A DNA stretch of 64,000 nt. Origin: Nocardioides faecalis. GTDB taxonomy: Bacteria > Actinomycetota > Actinomycetes > Propionibacteriales > Nocardioidaceae. The notes beneath the pieces were generated by a model that was given only the letters and a program-made list of their open reading frames with translations, made no database searches and was not told the origin of the DNA. Location: assembly GCF_018388425.1 (NCBI RefSeq), contig NZ_CP074406.1, positions 2,914,001 to 2,978,000 of the forward strand, given 5' to 3'. Below are positions 46,584 to 54,674 of this stretch, piece by piece; the first letter of the stretch is position 1; each line of letters begins with the position of its first letter. The translations under genes and the position numbers were made by a program.

Positions 46584-46633
46584 GCTGAAACGATTGTTTC
46601 GCTCGCCCTTCACATGGAGGATCTAGTTTCAGC
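46584..46633 (+). promoter_or_regulatory. Candidate operator and promoter of the uric-acid degradation operon
   Basis: GAAAC-GATT-GTTTC (46587-46600) is a perfect 5+5 inverted repeat inside GGCGCTGAAACG, a 12-mer found again at 58672-58683 before the purine importer genes. A second half site, GTTTCAGC (46626-46633), is the reverse complement of GCTGAAAC at 46584-46591 and overlaps a possible -10 box TAGTTT (46624-46629). The likely ligand is the RpiR-type regulator encoded in the operon. Confidence 0.6.
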
Positions 46634-46662
46634 AGCGTCAGAGGGCCCCGGCAGGAGGAAGC

Positions 46663-47187
46663 GTGCGGATCGACGACCTGAACGACCTCGACGCCGAGGA
46701 GCTCGCCGCCGCGCTCCGCGCCTGCGTGGACATCGACTCCTGGGTGGCGGCCCTGCTCGGCGGCCGGCCCTACCGCGACGCCGGCGCGCTGCTCGACCTC
46801 GCCCGCGCCCATGCCTCCGCCTGGACGTCCGCCGAGGTCCTCGGCGCGCTCGCCGACCACCCGCGGATCGGTGAGCGGCCGGCCGGCTCCGAGGCGGGCG
46901 CGGCGCACTCGGCACGCGAGCAGGCCGGGGTGGATGCGCGCGACACCGAGCTGGCCGAGCGGTTGCGCGCCGGCAACCTCGCCTACGAGGAGCGCTTCGG
47001 CCGGATCTACCTGGTGCGCGCCAAGGGCCGCACCGGCGCCGAGCTGCTCGCACTGCTGGAGCAGCGGCTGGACAACGACGAGGCCACCGAGCTGGCCGTC
47101 ACCCGCGAGCAGCTCGGCGAGATCGCGGTGCTGCGGCTGGTCGACCTGCTGGACCTCGACCCCGCCACCGTCGGAGGCCCGCGATGA
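46663..47187 (+). CDS. uraD: OHCU decarboxylase
   Basis: 174 residues. Converts 2-oxo-4-hydroxy-4-carboxy-5-ureidoimidazoline to S-allantoin, the last step from urate to allantoin. The catalytic His lies in LADHPRIGERP, and AYEERFGRIYLVRAKGRT and ALLEQRLDNDEATEL are conserved. GTG has AGGAGGAAGC upstream. First gene of the operon and coupled to hiuH by a 4-base overlap. Confidence 0.94.
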   Translation: MRIDDLNDLDAEELAAALRACVDIDSWVAALLGGRPYRDAGALLDLARAHASAWTSAEVLGALADHPRIGERPAGSEAGAAHSAREQAGVDARDTELAERLRAGNLAYEERFGRIYLVRAKGRTGAELLALLEQRLDNDEATELAVTREQLGEIAVLRLVDLLDLDPATVGGPR

Positions 47188-47501
47188 GCACCTGCTCCAC
47201 CCACGTGCTGGACGCCGCGCTCGGGCGTCCCGCCGCCGGCCTCGACGTCGAGCTGACCGACGCCGCCGGGCACGCGGTCGCCACCGCCGTCACCGACGCC
47301 GACGGCCGGGTCCGCTTCGACGCCGTGTTGCCGCCCGGGCCGCACCGCCTGGTGCTCGGCACCGGTGAGTGGTTCGCCGACCAGGACCGGGCGACGCTCT
47401 ATCCCGAGGTCTCGGTGGCGTTCGCCGTGACCGCCGACGAGCACTACCACGTCGCGGTGCTGCTCAGCCCGTTCTCCTACACCACCTACCGAGGCAGCTG
47501 A
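47184..47501 (+). CDS. hiuH: 5-hydroxyisourate hydrolase
   Basis: 105 residues, the usual length. A transthyretin-fold enzyme that hydrolyses 5-hydroxyisourate made by uricase to OHCU. Motifs: STHVLDAALGRPAAGL at the start with His, the RFDAVLPPGPHRL middle, and the C-terminal YRGS. Sits between uraD and uricase with overlaps of 4 and 1 bases, matching the reaction order. Confidence 0.96.
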   Translation: MSTCSTHVLDAALGRPAAGLDVELTDAAGHAVATAVTDADGRVRFDAVLPPGPHRLVLGTGEWFADQDRATLYPEVSVAFAVTADEHYHVAVLLSPFSYTTYRGS

Positions 47502-48433
47502 TGGCCGAGACGACCGACGACCGCACCGCCGCCCAGACCCCGGTCATGGCCCAGGAGTACGTGCTCTCCGACCTGCAGCACGGCAAGGCGGAGTGCCGAC
47601 TGGTGACGGTGGAGCGCACCGGTAGCGCCGCGGAGCAGCACGTGCTGCACGACCTGAACGTGACCACGCAGCTGCGCGGCGACTTCGCCGCGGCGTACAC
47701 CGACGGCGACAACACGCACGTGCACGCCACCGACACCCAGAAGAACACCGTCTTCGCACTCGCCCGCAAGCACGGCGTGAGCAGCCCCGAGGAGCTGCTG
47801 CTGCACCTGGCGGCGCACTGGCGGACGCAGCCGTGGGTCACCGGCACCTGGTTCGGCGCCGAGCAGGCCGGCTGGGCACGGCTGGGCAACGGACACTCCT
47901 TCGTGCGCACCGGCGAGGCCACCCGCACCGCCTGGGTGCAGACCTGGGGCGAGGACACGTACGTGCTGGCCGGCGTGCGGGACCTGGTGGTGCTCAAGAG
48001 CACCGGCAGCGAGTTCCACGGCTTCCCGCGCGACGAGTTCACCACGCTGCCCGAGACCGACGACCGGATCCTGGCCACCAGCGTCACTGCCACCTGGCGC
48101 TACGCCGGCTCCGGGCAGGGCCTGGCCTACGACGACTGCCACGAGCGGGTGCGCACCGCGCTGCTCGACGCCTTCGCCCACACCCACAGCCTCGCGCTGC
48201 AGCAGACCATCCACGCGATGGCCAGCGCCGCACTCGACGCGGTCCCCGAGATCGACCAGATCCGGATCAGCTGCCCCAACAAGCACCACTTCCTGGTCGA
48301 CCTCTCCCCCTTCGCGATGGACAACCCCGGCGAGGTCTTCGTCGCCGCCGACCGCCCCTACGGCCTGATCTCCGCCACGCTCAGCCGCACCGGCGCCGAG
48401 GAGCCCCGGGCCTGGGCGGGGATCGGCGGATGA
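47501..48433 (+). CDS. Factor-independent urate oxidase (uricase)
   Basis: 310 residues, cofactor-free uricase (PucL/UaZ type). Oxidises urate to 5-hydroxyisourate with O2. Two T-fold halves: VTTQLRGDFAAAYTDGDNTHV, active-site Thr in ATDTQKNTVF, SFVRTGEATRTAW, LKSTGSEFHGF and the catalytic His in SCPNKHHFLVDL. ATG shares a base with the hiuH stop (TGATG). No FAD domain, so it is not the HpxO type. Confidence 0.96.
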   Translation: MAETTDDRTAAQTPVMAQEYVLSDLQHGKAECRLVTVERTGSAAEQHVLHDLNVTTQLRGDFAAAYTDGDNTHVHATDTQKNTVFALARKHGVSSPEELLLHLAAHWRTQPWVTGTWFGAEQAGWARLGNGHSFVRTGEATRTAWVQTWGEDTYVLAGVRDLVVLKSTGSEFHGFPRDEFTTLPETDDRILATSVTATWRYAGSGQGLAYDDCHERVRTALLDAFAHTHSLALQQTIHAMASAALDAVPEIDQIRISCPNKHHFLVDLSPFAMDNPGEVFVAADRPYGLISATLSRTGAEEPRAWAGIGG

Positions 48434-49824
48434 GGGTGGCGCGGCACCGCACCGGCGGACAGGATGTGCGGGCCGTCGCCGGGCGCCGCGTGCTGGTGGA
48501 CGGAGCGCTGCGACCGGCCACGGTGCACATCGAGGCGGGGCGGATCACCGCTGTGACGTCGTACGACGCCGGGGTGGCGGCGGGCGCTGACGTGCTCCTC
48601 GTGCCGGACACCGCCTGCGTGCTGCCCGGTGTGGTGGACACCCACGTGCACGTCAACGAGCCGGGACGCACCGAGTGGGAGGGGTTCGCCACCGCCACCC
48701 GGGCCGCGGCGCTGGGCGGGGTGACCACGCTGGTCGACATGCCGCTGAACTCCCTGCCCGCGACCACGTCGGTCGCGGCCCTGCGCGCCAAGCAGGAGGT
48801 GGCCCGCGACCAGGTGTCGGTCGACGTGGGGTTCTGGGGCGGCGCCGTGCCTGAGAGCCTGGGTCGGCTGGAGGAGCTGTGGGAGGCCGGCGTGTTCGGC
48901 TTCAAGTGCTTCCTGGCCCCCAGCGGCGTGGAGGAGTTCCCGGCCCTGGACGAGGCCGGGCTGCGGGCCGCGCTCGCCGAGGTCGCGGCGTTCGACGGTC
49001 TGCTGATCGTGCACGCCGAGGACGCCGACGTGCTGGACGCGGCGCCGCACCCGCCGAGCCGCGCCTACGCCGACTTCCTGCTCAGCCGCCCGCCCGAGGC
49101 GGAGACCGCCGCGATCGACCGGCTGCTCGACGGCGCCGCCGCCACCGGTGCCCGGGTGCACGTGCTGCACCTGTCCTCGGCCCGGGCGCTGGACCGGCTC
49201 GCCGCGGCCCGCGGCGACGGGGTGCGGGTCAGCGTGGAGACCTGCCCGCACTACCTGTGCTTCGCCGCCGAGCAGATCCCGGACGCTGCCCCCGCCTTCA
49301 AGTGCTGCCCGCCGATCCGCGACGAGGGCAACCGCGACGCCCTGTGGGACGGCCTGACCTCGGGGGTGATCGACATGGTCGTCAGCGACCACTCGCCGGC
49401 CACCGCGCAGATGAAGTGCGCCGGCGACGGCGACCTGCAGCAGGCCTGGGGCGGCATCTCCGGCCTGCAGGTCTCGTTCGCCGCCGTCGCGCAGGAGGCG
49501 GGACGCCGCGGTATCGGCATCGAGCAGGTCAGCGCCTGGATGTCGCGCAGCACCGCCGACCTCATCGGCCTGGACACCAAGGGGCGGATCGAGGTGGGCG
49601 CCGACGCCGACCTCCTCGTGCACGACACCGCGGCGCCGCTGACGGTGGCCGCCGAACACCTGGCGCACCGCAACCCGATCTCCGCCTACGACGGCATGGC
49701 GCTGTCCGCCTCCGTCACCCACACGCTGGTGCGCGGCCGGGTCGTCGCCGGCCTCCCGAACGGACCACATTCCTCGGACGAGCCGGTGCCGCCGGCCGGA
49801 CGGCTGCTGGAGAGGACGAGGTGA
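48430..49824 (+). CDS. allB: Allantoinase
   Basis: 464 residues. Opens the hydantoin ring of allantoin to allantoate with a binuclear metal site. Cyclic amidohydrolase motifs: VVDTHVHVNEPGRTEWEGF, carboxylated Lys in FGFKCFLAPSG, LIVHAEDADV, HVLHLSSARAL and VVSDHSPAT. HVHVNEPGR is allantoinase-like rather than dihydroorotase-like. ATG overlaps the uricase stop by four bases. Confidence 0.94.
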   Translation: MRVARHRTGGQDVRAVAGRRVLVDGALRPATVHIEAGRITAVTSYDAGVAAGADVLLVPDTACVLPGVVDTHVHVNEPGRTEWEGFATATRAAALGGVTTLVDMPLNSLPATTSVAALRAKQEVARDQVSVDVGFWGGAVPESLGRLEELWEAGVFGFKCFLAPSGVEEFPALDEAGLRAALAEVAAFDGLLIVHAEDADVLDAAPHPPSRAYADFLLSRPPEAETAAIDRLLDGAAATGARVHVLHLSSARALDRLAAARGDGVRVSVETCPHYLCFAAEQIPDAAPAFKCCPPIRDEGNRDALWDGLTSGVIDMVVSDHSPATAQMKCAGDGDLQQAWGGISGLQVSFAAVAQEAGRRGIGIEQVSAWMSRSTADLIGLDTKGRIEVGADADLLVHDTAAPLTVAAEHLAHRNPISAYDGMALSASVTHTLVRGRVVAGLPNGPHSSDEPVPPAGRLLERTR

Positions 49825-49829
49825 TCGCC

Positions 49830-51149
49830 ATGGACGCCCCACCACCGCCGGGCCCGCCGCTCGGGGAGATCGCTCCCCCGCCGCGGCTGCTGATGGGACC
49901 GGGGCCGATCAGCGTCGACCCCCGCGTGCTGCGGGCGATGGCGGCGCCGCTGGTGGGCCAGTTCGACCCGTTCATGACGGCCACGATGAACGAGGTGATG
50001 GCGCTCTATCGCGACGTCTTCGCCACCGGCAACGAGCAGACGTTCCTCGTCGACGGCACCGCGCGGGCCGGCATCGAGGCCGCGCTGGTCTCCCTGATCG
50101 AGCCCGGCGACCGGGTGCTGGTGCCGGTCTTCGGGCGGTTCGGGCACCTGCTCACCGAGATCGCGGGGCGCTGCGGCGCCGAGGTGCACACCATCGAGGT
50201 GCCGTGGGGCGAGGTGTTCACCGCCGACCGGGTCGCCGACGCCGTACGCCGGGTGCGGCCGAAGGTGCTGGCCCTGGTCCAGGGCGACACGTCGACCACG
50301 ATGTGCCAGCCGCTGGCCGAGATCGGCGCGATCTGCGCCGAGCACGACGTGCTGTTCTACTGCGACGCCACCGCCTCGCTGGGCGGCAACGAGTTCCGCA
50401 CCGACGCGTGGGGGCTGGACGTGGTCACCGCCGGCCTGCAGAAGTGCCTGGGCGGACCCTCGGGCAGCGCCCCGGTCACGCTGTCGCCGCGGGCCGTCGC
50501 GGTCGTCGAGGGCCGCCGCCACGTCGAGGCCGGCCTGCGCGAGCCCGACGACGAGGCGGCGGACGAGGAGACGGCAGGGCGGGTCATCGCCAGCAACTAC
50601 TTCGACCTCGCGATGGTGATGGACTACTGGGGCCCGCGCCGGCTCAACCACCACACCGAGGCCACGTCCATGCTCTACGCCGCACGCGAGTGCGCGCGGC
50701 TGCTGCTGGCCGAGGGCATGGACGCCGCCGTGGCCCGGCACGCCCGGCACGGGGCGGCGATGCTCGCCGGCGTGCGGGGCCTGGGGCTGGGCGTCTTCGG
50801 CGACACCGCGCACAAGATGAACAACGTGGTCGCCGTGGAGATCCCCGAGAAGCTCGGCCCGGCCGGCGGCGACGCCGTACGGGCCAGCCTGCTGGAGGAC
50901 TTCGGCATCGAGATCGGCACCTCCTTCGGCCCGTTGCACAGCAAGGTCTGGCGGATCGGCACGATGGGCTACAACGCTCGCAAGGACGCCGTGCTGACCA
51001 CCCTCGCCGCGCTCGAGCACGCGTTGCGCGCCGTCGGCGTCGCGGTGCCCGCCGGGGGCGGCGTCACCGCCGCGCAGGAGAGCTACCGGGACGCGGACCG
51101 GGCGGCGGACGGCCTGGCGCACGGGGCACCGGACGGGGTGCTGGCATGA
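49830..51149 (+). CDS. pucG: (S)-ureidoglycine-glyoxylate aminotransferase
   Basis: 439 residues. PLP-dependent class V aminotransferase related to alanine-glyoxylate aminotransferase. In purine clusters this group transfers the amino group of S-ureidoglycine (product of allantoate amidohydrolase) to glyoxylate, giving oxalurate and glycine. Seen: LLMGPGPISVDPRVLRAM, DGTARAGIEAAL, FYCDATASLGGNEF and the Schiff-base Lys in TAGLQKCLGGPSG. A start GTG three codons earlier (49821) overlaps the allB stop; the ATG has GAGG at 8 bases. A general alanine-glyoxylate role is the main alternative. Confidence 0.88.
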   Translation: MDAPPPPGPPLGEIAPPPRLLMGPGPISVDPRVLRAMAAPLVGQFDPFMTATMNEVMALYRDVFATGNEQTFLVDGTARAGIEAALVSLIEPGDRVLVPVFGRFGHLLTEIAGRCGAEVHTIEVPWGEVFTADRVADAVRRVRPKVLALVQGDTSTTMCQPLAEIGAICAEHDVLFYCDATASLGGNEFRTDAWGLDVVTAGLQKCLGGPSGSAPVTLSPRAVAVVEGRRHVEAGLREPDDEAADEETAGRVIASNYFDLAMVMDYWGPRRLNHHTEATSMLYAARECARLLLAEGMDAAVARHARHGAAMLAGVRGLGLGVFGDTAHKMNNVVAVEIPEKLGPAGGDAVRASLLEDFGIEIGTSFGPLHSKVWRIGTMGYNARKDAVLTTLAALEHALRAVGVAVPAGGGVTAAQESYRDADRAADGLAHGAPDGVLA

Positions 51150-52465
51150 CCACTGCCGAGACCGTGCTGGCGCGCTGCACCGAGCTGGACACCATCTCCG
51201 CCTCCCCCACCTGGCTGGAGCGCGCCCACCTGACCCCCGAGCACGCCCGCGCCAACGCGCTCGCCGAGCGGTGGCTGCGCGGCGCCGGGCTCACCACCTG
51301 GCAGGACGCCGCCGGCAACGTCTGCGGGCGGCGCGAGGGCGCCGAGCCGGGGCTGCCGGCCCTGCTGCTCGGCTCGCACCTCGACACCGTGCCCGACGCC
51401 GGCAGCTTCGACGGCATGCTCGGGGTGACGATGGCGATCGCCGTCGCGGAGCGGATCGACGCCGCCGTCGCGCAGGGCCGGATGCCCGCGCTGCCGTTCG
51501 CGCTCGAGGTGATCGGGTTCAGCGACGAGGAGGGCGCCCGCTTCGGCAAGGCGCTGCTCGGCAGCCAGGCGGTGGCAGGCACCTGGGACGAGGACTGGTG
51601 GGACCTGCGCGACCGTGACGGCACCACGCTGCACCAGGCGTTCGGCGAGTTCGGGCTCGACCCGCGCCGGGTCGGCGAGGCGGCCCGGCGGCCCGAGGAG
51701 CTCGTCGGCTACCTGGAGGCGCACATCGAGCAGGGCCCCTACCTGGAGGCGGCCGACGCCTCGCTCGGCTACGTCACCACCATCGCCGGGGCCCGGCGGT
51801 TCCGGCTCTCGGTGACCGGCGAGGCCCGGCACGCCGGCGGGACGCCGTACGAGCGCCGTCGTGACGCCCTGCTCGGCGCCAGCGAGATGGTCGTGGCCAT
51901 CGAGCGGCTGGCCCGCGCGGCCGGCACCATCGCCACCGTGGGCCGCCTCGAGGTGCAGCCCGGCGCCGTGAACGTCATCGCCGGACGCGCCGACCTCAGC
52001 CTGGACCTGCGCGCCGCCACCGACGCCCAGCGCGACGCGTCCTGGGTCGAGATCGAGGCCGAGCTGCAGCGCATCTGCACCGCACGCAGGCTGCGCCTCG
52101 ACGTGGTGCAGACCCACGAGGCCCCCGCGGCCCCGTGCGCCCGCTGGCTCCAGGAGGCCGTGGTGGAGGGCATCGTCGCCACCGGGGACGAGGAGCCGAT
52201 GGGGCTGTGGAGCCGGGCTGGGCACGACGCGATGGCGATTGCCGCGATCACCGACATCGGCATGCTCTTCGTGCGTTGCCACGACGGGATCAGCCACCAC
52301 CCCGACGAGGGCGTGCGCGAGATCGACGTCGCCCGCGGCCTGGACGCCTTGGAGCACGCTGTGCTCGCCGTGGCGCAGCGCTGGCGCGACGGCGAGGTGC
52401 CCGAACGCACCGACGACGTCGGGCCCGCCGTCTCCGGGACCGTCGTCCCCGGGGCGGCGCCGTGA
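51146..52465 (+). CDS. allC: Allantoate amidohydrolase
   Basis: 439 residues, M20 amidase/hydantoinase family. Hydrolyses allantoate to ureidoglycine, CO2 and ammonia. Metal ligands are in LLGSHLDTVPDAGSFDGMLG, FSDEEGARFG and EAHIEQGPYLE, with SRAGHDAMAIA and SHHPDEGVRE near the end. N-carbamoyl-amino-acid hydrolases look similar; the setting between allantoinase and PucG settles the call. Overlaps pucG (ATGA) and the regulator gene (GTGA). Confidence 0.92.
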   Translation: MTTAETVLARCTELDTISASPTWLERAHLTPEHARANALAERWLRGAGLTTWQDAAGNVCGRREGAEPGLPALLLGSHLDTVPDAGSFDGMLGVTMAIAVAERIDAAVAQGRMPALPFALEVIGFSDEEGARFGKALLGSQAVAGTWDEDWWDLRDRDGTTLHQAFGEFGLDPRRVGEAARRPEELVGYLEAHIEQGPYLEAADASLGYVTTIAGARRFRLSVTGEARHAGGTPYERRRDALLGASEMVVAIERLARAAGTIATVGRLEVQPGAVNVIAGRADLSLDLRAATDAQRDASWVEIEAELQRICTARRLRLDVVQTHEAPAAPCARWLQEAVVEGIVATGDEEPMGLWSRAGHDAMAIAAITDIGMLFVRCHDGISHHPDEGVREIDVARGLDALEHAVLAVAQRWRDGEVPERTDDVGPAVSGTVVPGAAP

Positions 52466-53268
52466 GGATCGACGAGCGGATCGCGGAGCGCCACCCCGAC
52501 CTCACGCCGCAGGAGCGCCGGGCCGCGGCCACGCTGCTGGAGCACCTCGACGACCTGGCCACCTACCGGGCCGCCGAGCTCGCCGACCTGGCCGGGGTGT
52601 CGCGGGCGACGATGAGCCGGCTGTTCCGCAGCCTGGGTTTCGAGGACTTCGACGAGGTGCGCGAGCACCTGCGCACGCTGCGCTCGACCGGCGAGCCGCG
52701 GCGCGTCGACGGCGCCCCCAACACCGAGGCGCTGGCGGCGGCCGAGCACGGGGCGATCCTGCGTGCCGTCGCCCATCCCCGCCTGCCCGAGGTGGCCGCG
52801 CTGCTCGCCGGTGCGGATCGGGTGCTGGTCGCCGGCTGGCGCAACAGCTACCCGGTGGCGCTGCACCTGCGTGGCCAGCTGGCCCAGGCCCGCGACGACG
52901 TACGCATCGCCCCCGTGCCGGGCCAGACCACCGGCGAGGAGCTGGTCGGGCTCGGGCGTGGTGACGTCGTGCTCGTGGTCGGCTTCCGGCGCCGGCCCTC
53001 CCACCTGGGCGCGTTCCTCGACGAGGCCCGGGCGACCCGCGCGACGGTGGTGCTGCTCGGCGACCCCACCGCGGTCGGCCACGCCGCCCGCGCGGATGTG
53101 TGGGTGGAGTGCCCGCTGCAGCACGAGCTGGCCTTCGACAGCTACGCGGCGCCGATGGCGCTGGTCAGCGTGCTGGCCGACGAGGTGCTCGCGGCGCGGC
53201 GCCGCGCCGGACGCAACCGGGTCCGGCGGATCAGTGAGACCTACGAGAGGCTCGGCGAGGTCGAGTGA
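52462..53268 (+). CDS. RpiR/MurR family regulator with SIS domain
   Basis: 268 residues. An N-terminal helix-turn-helix of the HTH_6 type (ATYRAAELADLAGVSRATMS, then RLFRSLGFEDFDEVREHL) and a C-terminal SIS sugar-isomerase-like ligand domain (VLVAGWRNSYPVALHLRGQL). Within the operon it probably senses a ureide or purine intermediate and controls the cluster; the GAAAC-N4-GTYTC sites upstream of uraD and the importer fit the short inverted repeats that RpiR proteins bind. GTG overlaps allC. Confidence 0.92.
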   Translation: MRIDERIAERHPDLTPQERRAAATLLEHLDDLATYRAAELADLAGVSRATMSRLFRSLGFEDFDEVREHLRTLRSTGEPRRVDGAPNTEALAAAEHGAILRAVAHPRLPEVAALLAGADRVLVAGWRNSYPVALHLRGQLAQARDDVRIAPVPGQTTGEELVGLGRGDVVLVVGFRRRPSHLGAFLDEARATRATVVLLGDPTAVGHAARADVWVECPLQHELAFDSYAAPMALVSVLADEVLAARRRAGRNRVRRISETYERLGEVE

Positions 53269-53306
53269 GCGCCGGCGGACAGCGAACGGACGGAGGACCG
53301 GTGGAC

Positions 53307-53780
53307 ATGACTCAACAGGACGCGCAGTGGCTGGAGCGGGCGGTCGCGCTGGCGACGGCGAACGTGGCCGAGGGCGGTGGGCCGTTCGGTGCCGTGGTGG
53401 TGTGCGAGGGCAGCGAGGTGGGCACCGGGCAGAACCGGGTCACCCGCGACCTCGACCCCACCGCCCACGCCGAGGTGATGGCGATCCGGGACGCCTGCCG
53501 GCAGCTGGAGACGTTCAACCTCGCCGGCTGCGTGCTCTACACCTCCTGCGAGCCGTGCCCGCTGTGCGTCTCCGCCTCGCTGTGGGCCCGGCTGGACCGG
53601 GTCGTCTACGCCGCCGACCGGCACGACGCGGCGCGCGGCGGCTTCGACGACAGCGCCTTCTACGCACTGTTCGAGACCCCGCGGTCGGAGTGGTCGATGC
53701 CGGTGGCGCACCTCGACCTGCCCGACGCCGCTCGCCCGTTCGACACCTGGCTGGCCAACGCGGCCCGCACGGCGTACTGA
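53307..53780 (+). CDS. guaD: Guanine deaminase (cytidine-deaminase fold)
   Basis: 157 residues, matching B. subtilis-type GuaD. Converts guanine to xanthine, feeding xanthine dehydrogenase. Zinc ligands and proton shuttle: PTAHAEVMAI (HAE) and SCEPCPLC (PCxxC). ATG has GGAGG 10 bases upstream; GTG two codons earlier is closer to it, and a still earlier GTG overlaps the regulator stop. Last gene of the operon; an inverted repeat follows. Confidence 0.93.
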   Translation: MTQQDAQWLERAVALATANVAEGGGPFGAVVVCEGSEVGTGQNRVTRDLDPTAHAEVMAIRDACRQLETFNLAGCVLYTSCEPCPLCVSASLWARLDRVVYAADRHDAARGGFDDSAFYALFETPRSEWSMPVAHLDLPDAARPFDTWLANAARTAY

Positions 53781-53851
53781 CGCACCGCTTCCCAAGCGAA
53801 TTCGTCGGTTCTGGGCCGAATCACGACAAATCTGCTTGGGAAGCGGTGCGT
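53780..53851. terminator. 72-base inverted repeat between guaD and xdhC
   Basis: 18-bp perfect arms (beginning ACGCACCGCTTCCC at 53780 and ending at 53851) continue inwards as an imperfect stem (10 of the next 13 positions match) around a central loop. The centre is more AT-rich than its surroundings. It fills the gap between convergent operons, so a bidirectional terminator is the simplest reading; no transposase is present. Confidence 0.65.
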
Positions 53852-53860
53852 TCCAAGCCT

Positions 53861-54673
53861 TCAGTCGGGCACGCGTACGTCGGAGAGCAGCTCGACGGCC
53901 ACCGAGAGTGCGATGCGGGCGGGCTCCTTGCCGCCCACCCCGGTGAGGCGCGGGTCGCCGATCGGGGTGCGGACCCGGTCGATGGCCTCAGCGGTGTGAC
54001 CGAGACCGGCGAGCTTGGTGCGGAAGCGGGACCACTTGGCGCTCGAGCCGATCAGGCCGATGGATCCCGGGACCTCGGAGCGCAGCAGCGCGTCGAGCAG
54101 CGCCAGGTCCTCGGCGTGGTCGTGGGTCAGCACGAGGACGTCGGTGCCCGGCGGCAGGTCGGCGATCACCAGCTCGGGCAGCACCGGCACCCGGTGCACG
54201 TGCACGTCGGCCGGGCCGGTGAGCAGCGGCGCCACCCGGTCGGCGGCGAGCTGCTCGGCGCGGGAGTCGACCAGGTGCAGCTCCACGTCGTGCCGGCCGA
54301 GCAGCAGCGCCAGCTCGTGGCCGACGTGGCCCATCCCGAAGATCGCGATCGAGCGGCGCACCGGCAGCGGCTCGTAGAGCAGCGCGACCGCGCCGCCGCA
54401 GCACTGCACGCCGTGCTCGACCGGCGCCCGGTCGCTCAGGTCGTGCCGCTCGGTGGACGTCGCCGTGGCCCCCTCGGCGAGCAGCGCCCGGGCACGTCGT
54501 ACGGCGACCTCCTCGAGGTTGCCGCCGCCGATGCTGCCCCAGGCCTCCCGGGCGCTGACCACCAGCTTGGCGCCGGCCGCCCGCGGCGCGTGGCCGCGGA
54601 CCTCGCTGACCGTGACCAGCACCGCCGGGGTGCGGCTCTCCCGCAGCGCCACCACCGCCCGCAGCCAGTCCAC
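53861..54673 (-). CDS. xdhC: Xanthine dehydrogenase accessory protein XdhC
   Basis: 270 residues. XdhC binds molybdenum cofactor and inserts its sulfurated form into xanthine dehydrogenase. Seen: an N-terminal XdhC/CoxI domain (VLVTVSEVRGHAPRAAGAKLVV, GSIGGGNLEE, GVQCCGGAVALLYEPL) and a C-terminal Rossmann domain (IAIFGMGHVGHELALLLG, LTHDHAEDLALLDALL, IGLIGSSAKWSRF). GTG follows the xdhB stop after one base (TGAGGTG). Third gene of the operon. Confidence 0.94.
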   Translation of the reverse strand: MDWLRAVVALRESRTPAVLVTVSEVRGHAPRAAGAKLVVSAREAWGSIGGGNLEEVAVRRARALLAEGATATSTERHDLSDRAPVEHGVQCCGGAVALLYEPLPVRRSIAIFGMGHVGHELALLLGRHDVELHLVDSRAEQLAADRVAPLLTGPADVHVHRVPVLPELVIADLPPGTDVLVLTHDHAEDLALLDALLRSEVPGSIGLIGSSAKWSRFRTKLAGLGHTAEAIDRVRTPIGDPRLTGVGGKEPARIALSVAVELLSDVRVPD

Positions 54674-54674
54674 C

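Noticed and set aside
53780..53851. Terminal inverted repeats of an insertion sequence
   Set aside because: The arms are only 36 bases apart and no transposase or target duplication is present.
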